Source: CAYWNA01 sp964459305 (GTDB taxonomy: Bacteria > Planctomycetota > Planctomycetia > Pirellulales > Pirellulaceae). From it: a DNA stretch of 16,918 nucleotides. The position numbers and the translations under genes were made by a program. Location: the NCBI GenBank assembly GCA_964459305.1, contig CAYWNA010000281.1, positions 1-16,918 of the forward strand. The letters run 5' to 3'. Numbering within the stretch: the first letter of the stretch is position 1; each line of letters opens with the position of its first letter. The notes beneath the pieces are model-generated. The model did not search any database. It was not told the DNA's origin and saw only the letters and a list, made by a program, of their open reading frames with translations. This document shows, piece after piece, positions 8,177 to 14,010 of this stretch.

Positions 8177-8180
8177 GCAC

Positions 8181-8993
8181 ATGCTTGATCAAGCCATTGG
8201 ATTTATGGGCACCGGACAGATGGCACGCGCCTTGGCCGGCGGACTGGTCGGCGCCGGGTTGGTCAAGCCGGAACGGATCATTGCGTTTGATCCATCGGAA
8301 ACGGCGGCAGACCAGTTCGCCTCCCAGGTTGCCGGCGCCCGCGTCCTCGGGTCGAACGCCGAGGTCATCGACGCAGCCGATGTGTTGATCCTCGCAGTGA
8401 AACCGCAGAACGTAGCCGCTGTGATAGAGGAGACCGGCAGCTTCCTGACCACCGAGAGATTGCTCGTCTCGATTCTTGCGGGTGTATCTCTGCAGCGGCT
8501 GACAACCGGCTTTGGCACGGAGCGAGTGATTCGAGTCATGCCCAACACACCGTGCCTGGTGGGACGTGGGGCGGCCGGGTACGCGCTGGGCCCTGGCGCC
8601 ACGGCCGAGGACGGCGAATTGGTGTGGAAGCTGTTGGGCGCGGTGGGAGTCGCCTTCCAGTTGGACGAGCGCCTGATGGACGCAGTAACGGGACTCTCCG
8701 GCTCGGGGCCCGCCTTCGTTTACACCGTGATTGAGGCGCTCAGCGACGGGGGCGTGCGAATGGGATTGCCGCGACAGACCGCCACGTCGCTAGCCGCTCA
8801 GACGGTCCTGGGTGCCGCCCAGATGGTTCTTTCCACCGGCGAGCATCCCGGCGTGTTGCGAGACCGCGTCACCAGTCCCGGCGGGACGACGATTGCGGGA
8901 TTGCAGGCGTTGGAGAATCACGGCCTGCGGGCAGCCATGATGGGAGCTGTCGAAGCGGCCACAAAACGATCCATCGAGTTGGCGAAAGACTAG
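8181..8993 (+). CDS. proC: Pyrroline-5-carboxylate reductase
   Basis: Catalyses the last step of proline synthesis, reduction of 1-pyrroline-5-carboxylate with NAD(P)H in the cytoplasm. The product has 270 residues, normal for the family. I chose the ATG at 8181 over a TTG at 8163 because the product then starts a few residues before the Rossmann motif GFMGTGQMA and because GGGA lies 9 bases upstream. Further landmarks are ILAVKPQN, VMPNTPCLVGRGAAGY, the active-site region LSGSGPAFVY and the family signature DRVTSPGGTTIAGLQALE near the C-terminus. It starts 4 bp after the DUF1080 lipoprotein gene, so the two are probably cotranscribed, though no shared pathway is obvious. The last codons (Glu-Leu-Ala-Lys-Asp-stop) are part of a 16-bp sequence repeated at 9079-9094. 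Confidence 0.96.
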   Translation: MLDQAIGFMGTGQMARALAGGLVGAGLVKPERIIAFDPSETAADQFASQVAGARVLGSNAEVIDAADVLILAVKPQNVAAVIEETGSFLTTERLLVSILAGVSLQRLTTGFGTERVIRVMPNTPCLVGRGAAGYALGPGATAEDGELVWKLLGAVGVAFQLDERLMDAVTGLSGSGPAFVYTVIEALSDGGVRMGLPRQTATSLAAQTVLGAAQMVLSTGEHPGVLRDRVTSPGGTTIAGLQALENHGLRAAMMGAVEAATKRSIELAKD

Positions 8994-9094
8994 GCTCTGT
9001 ATTTGAACTCATAATCCGCCGCAGCTGCGTTCGCCAGAACGCGGGGGTCTCCGCACTCTGGCGAGTGTAGCTACATGCAGTTTGCGAAAGACTA
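8977..9094. repeat. 16-bp direct repeat (15/16) bracketing a REP-type inverted pair
   Basis: AGTTGGCGAAAGACTA at 8977-8992 (the end of proC, including the first two bases of its stop codon) recurs as AGTTTGCGAAAGACTA at 9079-9094. The 86 bp between the copies contain the hairpin element at 9021-9074. The arrangement looks like a duplication made when the intervening segment was inserted or copied in. The second copy still reads Phe-Ala-Lys-Asp-stop in the matching frame. Confidence 0.7.
9021..9074. repeat. REP-type inverted pair (BIME-like), copy 1
   Basis: Two 24-base arms, 9021-9044 and 9051-9074, are inverted copies (18 of 24 positions match) with a 6-base loop. Read outward-in, each arm has a tetranucleotide (GCAG on the left, GTAG on the complementary strand at the right end) followed by a hairpin with loop GCCA: stem GTTC/GAAC in the left arm and ACTC/GAGT in the right arm. 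The same layout occurs at 13933-14002. It lies 27 bp after the proC stop and may end proC transcription. Confidence 0.75.
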
Positions 9095-9108
9095 ACAGGA
9101 TTAGAACG

Positions 9109-9342
9109 ATGTCTACCGTGTTTTGTATGATCGACGACAAGCATGTACCGTTGTACCGCATCATTTGGATCTCTGAGTTGCCGCATTTCTGCGGTAACGA
9201 CGACTGCATTCATGAAGGGCGTTACGAAGTTCGGCTGGAGATGGAGGAGGCCGTTTTTGCCAGCCGGGAGGAGCGGGATCAGGTTCTGGCTGCCATAGAA
9301 GCCTGGGCTGGCGGCGGTGAAGTGGACGATGAGTGGGACTGA
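9109..9342 (+). CDS. Small conserved-looking protein of unknown function upstream of efpL
   Basis: The product has 77 residues. The ATG at 9109 is supported by AGGA at 9097-9100 with 8 bases of spacing; the longer frame from a TTG at 9082 would put the start inside the duplicated proC tail and is unlikely. The first half contains three Cys and two His (FCMIDDKH, then PHFCGNDDCIH), and the CGNDDC-x-H cluster could bind a metal, though this is inference. The second half is a charged helix with SREERDQVLAAIEAW, ending in an acidic tail. It is not a domain I can name. It ends 30 bp before the efpL start on the same strand, so cotranscription is likely and a translation-linked role is possible. 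Confidence 0.75.
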   Translation: MSTVFCMIDDKHVPLYRIIWISELPHFCGNDDCIHEGRYEVRLEMEEAVFASREERDQVLAAIEAWAGGGEVDDEWD

Positions 9343-9372
9343 TTCCGCTGGCGTTGCGATAGGGGAAAACGC

Positions 9373-9936
9373 GTGCAAGCCAAAGAAATTAAAACCGGCA
9401 CAGTAGTGAACTACGATGGAGCCCCGATCTTGATCCAGTCGGTGAGTGTGCAAACGCCGTCGGCACGGGGGGCTGCCACGCTGTACAAGTTTCGCGGCCG
9501 CAATTTGGTGACCAAGCAAAAGGCGGACATCGCGCTGAAAGGCACCGAATCGCTGGACGATGCCGACTTCGAACGCCGCCCGGTAAGCATGATGTACACC
9601 GATGCGACTCACCTTCACTTGCTGGATCAGACGGACTACAACCAGTATTCGATCCGCCTGGAAGATGTGGCCGGGGAGGTCCCTTATATCACGGAAGGGC
9701 TAGAAGGCATGCTTGCAATGATCTACAACAACGAGTGCGTTGGGGTGCAGTTGCCCACGACGGTCGAATTGTCGATCACCGAGTGCGATCCCGGCATCAA
9801 GGGCAATTCGGCAACCGCGCGCACGAAGCCGGCGACTTTGGAAACGGGGTTGTCCGTTCACGTGCCGGAATACTTGAAGCAGGGTGAACGGATCAAAGTG
9901 GACACCCGAACGGGACAATACATATCGCGAGCTTGA
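9373..9936 (+). CDS. yeiP: Elongation factor P-like protein EfpL (YeiP)
   Basis: EF-P paralogue that binds the ribosome E site and relieves stalling on proline-containing and certain other motifs. It has 187 residues, the normal length. The GTG at 9373 has AGGGG at 9361-9365 with 7 bases of spacing. Domain I (about 1-62) contains the tip loop PSARGAATLYK, which matches the YeiP/EfpL loop rather than that of classical EF-P; Arg32 sits at the tip, at the position of Arg33 in E. coli EfpL, so no lysine is present for lysylation-type modification. The C-terminal OB domain carries the family signature around CDPGIKGNSATARTKPATLETG and ends VPEYLKQGERIKV-DTRTGQY. Its TGA stop overlaps a TTGACA that probably serves the next operon. 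A classical efp gene is not in the window. Confidence 0.93.
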   Translation: MQAKEIKTGTVVNYDGAPILIQSVSVQTPSARGAATLYKFRGRNLVTKQKADIALKGTESLDDADFERRPVSMMYTDATHLHLLDQTDYNQYSIRLEDVAGEVPYITEGLEGMLAMIYNNECVGVQLPTTVELSITECDPGIKGNSATARTKPATLETGLSVHVPEYLKQGERIKVDTRTGQYISRA

Positions 9937-9959
9937 CAAAACCGGTCACGTCGTATAGT
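9933..9959 (+). promoter_or_regulatory. Sigma70-like promoter for the acidic ORF-ileS operon
   Basis: A perfect TTGACA at 9933-9938 overlaps the efpL stop codon, and TATAGT (5 of 6 to consensus) lies at 9954-9959. The spacer is 15 bases, 2 shorter than ideal. Transcription would start near 9966, giving a leader of about 60 bases before the acidic ORF. Confidence 0.55.
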
Positions 9960-10024
9960 TAGTCTCGTTTTGAATCTTGGTGGAATCTCGCCAAGCAATC
10001 TCCAATTTGCCAGGGGAAGCTGCC

Positions 10025-10438
10025 ATGACCGCCAATTTGGAATTCGCAGAGATGACCAGACACGAAGACGACAAATTGGGAATTCACCTCGCTGCCACTT
10101 CGATCGTATCTGAAATCGCAGACTACGACGACTTCGAAGACGACGACTTCGACGATTTCGATGATGATTTCGACGACGACTTCGAAGACGAGCTAGAAGA
10201 CGACTACAACTTCGAGGGTGACGACGGATTCAGTGGGGGAGAGTTCGACGACGAAGATCTCGACGACGCCGAGTTTGACGAGGAGTCAGAGACCTTCGAC
10301 GATGAGGAGGAAGAGGACGAGGACGAGGGCGAGGAGGAGGAGTTTGACAAAGAGGACGACGAAAAGGAAGACGACGGGAAGGAAGAAGAGTTAGACGAAA
10401 AAGACGACGACGAGGAGGAAGAGGAGTTCGACGAGTGA
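10025..10438 (+). CDS. Extremely acidic low-complexity protein, translationally coupled to ileS
   Basis: The product has 137 residues. The ATG at 10025 is chosen because AGGGGAAG lies at 10012-10019, 5 bases upstream; a TTG at 9977 lacks such a site. Residues 1-31 are of normal composition and hold all three Ile residues (20, 27, 31). From residue 33 to the end about two thirds of residues are Asp or Glu. The first part (33-63) is Asp-rich with a Phe every three to five residues, as in DDDFDDFDDDF. The later part (90-137) is Glu-rich with scattered Lys. No domain, signal or membrane segment is visible, and the tail should be disordered. The underlying DNA is a degenerate repeat of GAC/GAA/TTC codons. 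Its TGA stop overlaps the ileS GTG as GTGA, so ribosomes ending here can restart on ileS. Function is unknown: a nascent-chain regulator of ileS, or a cation- or protein-binding polyanion, are possibilities. Confidence 0.75.
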   Translation: MTANLEFAEMTRHEDDKLGIHLAATSIVSEIADYDDFEDDDFDDFDDDFDDDFEDELEDDYNFEGDDGFSGGEFDDEDLDDAEFDEESETFDDEEEEDEDEGEEEEFDKEDDEKEDDGKEEELDEKDDDEEEEEFDE

Positions 10439-13400
10439 GTTTCAAACGGGTTCCCAGTAACGGCAGTTTTCCCCAATTGGAGGAAGAGATCCTCGTCTTC
10501 TGGAGAGAGCATCGGATCTACGAAAAATCGCTCGAACGTCGTGTGGACGCGCCCAAGTTCGTGTTCTACGAAGGTCCGCCCACGGCGAACGGTCTGCCCC
10601 ACCCCGGCCATTGCCTGACGCGGGCCATCAAGGACGTGTTTCCGCGCTACCGCACCATGCGCGGTTACTTGTGCGAACGCAAAGGCGGCTGGGATACGCA
10701 CGGATTGCCGGTGGAGGTCGAGGTCTGCAAAGACTTGGGAATTCACTCGAAGGAGGAGATCGAAGAGTACGGCATCGAGCCGTTCATCCACAAATGCCAG
10801 GAAAGCGTCTGGCGATACATGAAAGAGTGGGAACGGCTAACCGAGCGATTGGGATTCTGGATCCACTTGGACGAAGCGTACGTGACCTACCACCAGAGCT
10901 ACGTGGAAAGTGTCTGGTGGTCGCTGAAGAACCTGTTCGACCGTGGCCTGCTCTATCGCGGCCATAAAATCGTCTGGTGGTGGGCCCAGGGCGGCACGGC
11001 CCTTGCCGCGGGCGAAGTCGGTCAAGGCTACCGTGAGGTGGCTGATCCCAGCGTGTACGTCCGCTGTCCGTTGGTCGACGAGGAGAACACGTCGCTGCTG
11101 GTATGGACAACGACGCCTTGGACCCTTCCGAGCAATCAGTTCTGCGCCGTCCATCCCGATCTCGAATACGCCGAGGTGGTCGATGCAGAGTCTGGAGAGC
11201 GGTTGGTAATGGCGTCCGGATTGGTCGACGCCATCGCCGAAAAGGCGAAACGCCAGTTGACCGTCGAGTCCACGCTTAGGGGGACTGAGTTGATCGGCAA
11301 ACGATACGTGCCGCCGTTCGACTACTACTACAAGAGCCAAGGGGACACAACCGGGACGTTGCGCGACGGTGGTACGCAGCGCATCGCTTGGCGCATCGTG
11401 TCGGCCGATTTCGTCACGATCGATAGCGGAACCGGAGTGGTCCATCAGGCACCCGCCTTCGGCGAAGTCGACTATGACGTCTTGTTGGAGGAAGAACAGC
11501 GGTTTGTGGAAGGCGAGGGGCCCACGCTGATCTGCGCCGTCGGACCGGACGGCAAGTTCACCGAAGAGGCACCCGACTACCACGGACAATGGGTCAAGGA
11601 CGCCGATCGGCTCATCAACCGCGAACTCCGGTCGCGAGGGTTGCTTTATCACCAGGAACAGTATCTGCACGACTATCCTTTCTGCTGGCGAGCGGACGAC
11701 GATCCGTTGATCCAGTACCCGCGACGAAGCTGGTTCATCCGCACCACCGAATTCAAGGACCGGATGCTGGCCAACAACGCGGCCATCAACTGGCTTCCCG
11801 AACATATTCGCGACGGCCGCTTTGGTAATTTCCTGGAGAGCAACGTCGATTGGGCCCTTTCGCGCGAACGCTACTGGGGTACGCCGCTGCCGATCTGGGT
11901 GTGCAGCCAGACGGGCAACAAGGAGGCGGTGGGAACTTACGAAGAACTGCTGGCCAAACCCGGCGTGCAGGGCGTCGAGGTCTGGGAGAAGGCCAAGCAG
12001 GCCAACCCGGATTTGGCGGAGGATCTGAAGATCCACAAGCCGTACATCGATGCAATAACGTATCAGTCCCCGTTCGCCGATGACGGCCGAATGCAGCGCG
12101 TGCCGGAGGTGATCGACTGCTGGTACGACTCCGGCTCGATGCCCTTCGCCCAGTGGGGTTATCCGCACCAGGGCCGCGACCGGTTCGAAGAGCAGTTCCC
12201 GGCGCATTTCATCAGCGAAGCGATCGACCAAACGCGAGGTTGGTTCTACAGTCTGCTGGCCATCAGCACGATGCTATTCGGCGACGAGGATTCGCAGGAT
12301 GAAGACGCCAAACAGCACGATTTTCCGCATCCCTACGGGACCTGCATTGTGCTCGGCCTGATGCGATCCGAGTGGTGGGAGAGTCGCGACGGCAAGCAAC
12401 GTTACCTGGCCGAATCGGAAGCTCAAGAGGCGGGCCACGACCGAATCGTTCACAAAATAGGCAAAATGTCGAAGCAGTTGCGGAACTACCGCAGTCCGCA
12501 AGAGATCTTCGACGCTTACGGTGCCGATGCGCTGCGATGGTTTCTGTTTGCGAATCAGGCGCCGTGGAGCGAAATCGTCTATAGCGAGAAGTCGATCAAG
12601 GAGTGTATCCCCGAGTTTCTGTTGAGGCTTTGGAACGTCTACAGTTTCTTTGTGATCTACGCCACCATCGATCGCTTTGATCCGGCAGAGTCGCTTGATG
12701 GAGAGGTGGGGCAGTTGACCACGGCGGACCTGGCTCGCAGCAGAGAGCACCGGCCGGCATCCGAGCGCAGCGAATTGGATCGCTGGCTTCTGAGCGAGTT
12801 GAACCGCACCGTCGCTACCGTTACCGAGCGCATGGACGCTTACGACAACTATGGAGCCTGCGCCGGATTGAACGAGTTTGTCGACGGGCTTAGCAACTGG
12901 TACGTCCGGCGCAGCCGCGACCGGTTCTGGAGCAGTGATACGCAGTCGACCGACAAGCTGGATGCCTACTGTACGCTGTTCGAGTGTTTGCTGACCACCA
13001 GCAAGCTGATCGCCCCGTTTACACCATTCTTGGCTGAAACGTTGTGGCAAAACCTGGCGGGCGTTTTCGGCGATCGGGCCGTGGAAAGCGTCCACTTGTG
13101 TGATTACCCGGCCTGTGACGAGGCCGCAGTTGATGATGCCTTGTCCGAGCAGATGAAACTGTTGCGCGAAATCGCCTCGTCGGGGCGCAGCGCCCGCATG
13201 GACGCCAAGTTGAAAGTCCGCCAACCGTTATCCAAAGTGGAAGTCATCCTGGCCGACGATCAGCACCAAGCGTGGCTGGAGGCGCACGACGCCCTGCTCC
13301 GCGAAGAATTGAACGTCAAGCAGGTCGAGTACACGAAGGAAGCCGATCACTATATCTCGTATCTGGTCCAGCCTAATTTCAAGCGTCTCGGCCCACGCGT

Positions 13401-13896
13401 CGGCCGCCTGATGCCAAAGGTCAAAAAGGCGTTGGCCGAGGCAGACGGCAGTCAGCTACTGGCGCAGATGGAAGCCGACGGAAAAATCGTCCTCGACATT
13501 GACGGCCAGAAGATCGAACTCGACTCCGAGGACGTCCAACTGCGGCTGCAGGCGAAAGAAGGCTGGGCGGCCGAGTCCGGGCCAGGCTGCGTGGTCGTAT
13601 TGTCAACCAAATTGACGCCTGAATTGCTCCGCGAAGGAATGGCCCGGGATCTTGTGCGATTGATCCAGGAACGACGCAAGGAACTCGATTGCCAATACAC
13701 CGATCGCATTCGGGTCGGCATCGTCACCGCAGCCGACGAATTGCAGACGGCCATTAACGAGAACACCGAATATATCAAAGGTGAAACACTGGCAGTCGAG
13801 TTGGCTTCTGAGCCACTGCCTGACGTCGAGAGCGTCGAGCATGATGTGGCTGGCAATGAGTTTTCCATCTACGTGCAGCCGGCGATGGGTGGTTAA
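10435..13896 (+). CDS. ileS: Isoleucyl-tRNA synthetase, type 2
   Basis: Class I synthetase charging tRNA-Ile, 1153 residues. The GTG at 10435 overlaps the previous stop (GTGA). Landmarks: ATP-binding HPGH at 56-59; GWDTHGLPVE at 85-94; editing domain with TTTPWTLPSN starting at 225 and GTGVVHQAPAFGEVDYD with the conserved Asp346; DWALSRERYWGTPLPIW; WYDSGSMPFAQWGYP; and KMSKQ at 677-681. The C-terminal region has KVRQPLSKV and EGMARDLVRLIQERRKEL, as in the longer type-2 (eukaryote-like) enzymes, which are commonly mupirocin-tolerant. Three oddities stand out: the segment that usually holds a CPxCGT zinc knuckle reads WWWAQGGT (181-188), the KMSKS loop ends in Gln, and about 20-25 extra residues separate CIVLGLM (637-643) from the KMSKQ loop. 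The editing and ATP-site residues I can identify are intact, so I expect an active enzyme. Confidence 0.95.
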   Translation: MSFKRVPSNGSFPQLEEEILVFWREHRIYEKSLERRVDAPKFVFYEGPPTANGLPHPGHCLTRAIKDVFPRYRTMRGYLCERKGGWDTHGLPVEVEVCKDLGIHSKEEIEEYGIEPFIHKCQESVWRYMKEWERLTERLGFWIHLDEAYVTYHQSYVESVWWSLKNLFDRGLLYRGHKIVWWWAQGGTALAAGEVGQGYREVADPSVYVRCPLVDEENTSLLVWTTTPWTLPSNQFCAVHPDLEYAEVVDAESGERLVMASGLVDAIAEKAKRQLTVESTLRGTELIGKRYVPPFDYYYKSQGDTTGTLRDGGTQRIAWRIVSADFVTIDSGTGVVHQAPAFGEVDYDVLLEEEQRFVEGEGPTLICAVGPDGKFTEEAPDYHGQWVKDADRLINRELRSRGLLYHQEQYLHDYPFCWRADDDPLIQYPRRSWFIRTTEFKDRMLANNAAINWLPEHIRDGRFGNFLESNVDWALSRERYWGTPLPIWVCSQTGNKEAVGTYEELLAKPGVQGVEVWEKAKQANPDLAEDLKIHKPYIDAITYQSPFADDGRMQRVPEVIDCWYDSGSMPFAQWGYPHQGRDRFEEQFPAHFISEAIDQTRGWFYSLLAISTMLFGDEDSQDEDAKQHDFPHPYGTCIVLGLMRSEWWESRDGKQRYLAESEAQEAGHDRIVHKIGKMSKQLRNYRSPQEIFDAYGADALRWFLFANQAPWSEIVYSEKSIKECIPEFLLRLWNVYSFFVIYATIDRFDPAESLDGEVGQLTTADLARSREHRPASERSELDRWLLSELNRTVATVTERMDAYDNYGACAGLNEFVDGLSNWYVRRSRDRFWSSDTQSTDKLDAYCTLFECLLTTSKLIAPFTPFLAETLWQNLAGVFGDRAVESVHLCDYPACDEAAVDDALSEQMKLLREIASSGRSARMDAKLKVRQPLSKVEVILADDQHQAWLEAHDALLREELNVKQVEYTKEADHYISYLVQPNFKRLGPRVGRLMPKVKKALAEADGSQLLAQMEADGKIVLDIDGQKIELDSEDVQLRLQAKEGWAAESGPGCVVVLSTKLTPELLREGMARDLVRLIQERRKELDCQYTDRIRVGIVTAADELQTAINENTEYIKGETLAVELASEPLPDVESVEHDVAGNEFSIYVQPAMGG

Positions 13897-13932
13897 GAAT
13901 CGCCGCCGAAACAAGCCCGGGACCTGACCGAT

Positions 13933-14002
13933 GTAGCCGAACTCGCCAGAGTTTGGTTTGTGTCCCTTCCTGAAGCGACCAAAGTCTGGCGACTTCGGCT
14001 AC
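13933..14002. repeat. REP-type inverted pair (BIME-like), copy 2, also a possible bidirectional terminator
   Basis: Arms at 13933-13956 and 13979-14002 are inverted copies matching at 22 of 24 positions, with a 22-base spacer. Both outer ends are GTAG (CTAC on the top strand at the right). Within each arm an 8-bp stem closes a GCCA loop. The only two differences between arms are at stem positions 10 and 19, which pair with each other (C-G in the left arm, G-C in the right). The element lies 36 bp after the ileS stop and 8 bp after the symporter stop, between convergent genes, so the long stem could stop transcription from both sides, although there is no T-run. Confidence 0.8.
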
Positions 14003-14010
14003 CATTCGTC

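Noticed and set aside
9082..9108. Upstream TTG start for the small protein before efpL
   Set aside because: It falls in the duplicated proC tail and has no ribosome-binding site, whereas the ATG at 9109 has AGGA at correct spacing.
10204..10791. Minus-strand frame encoding a long poly-Ser product
   Set aside because: Simply the complement of the GAC/GAA/GAG codon runs of the acidic ORF and the start of ileS.
10837..12231. 464-codon open frame on the minus strand
   Set aside because: It lies wholly antisense to ileS, whose motifs are unmistakable, and its product is Val/Arg/Asp-rich with no recognisable domain; it is a by-product of codon bias.
12274..13224. 316-codon open frame on the minus strand
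   Set aside because: Also antisense to ileS and without ribosome-binding site or domain.
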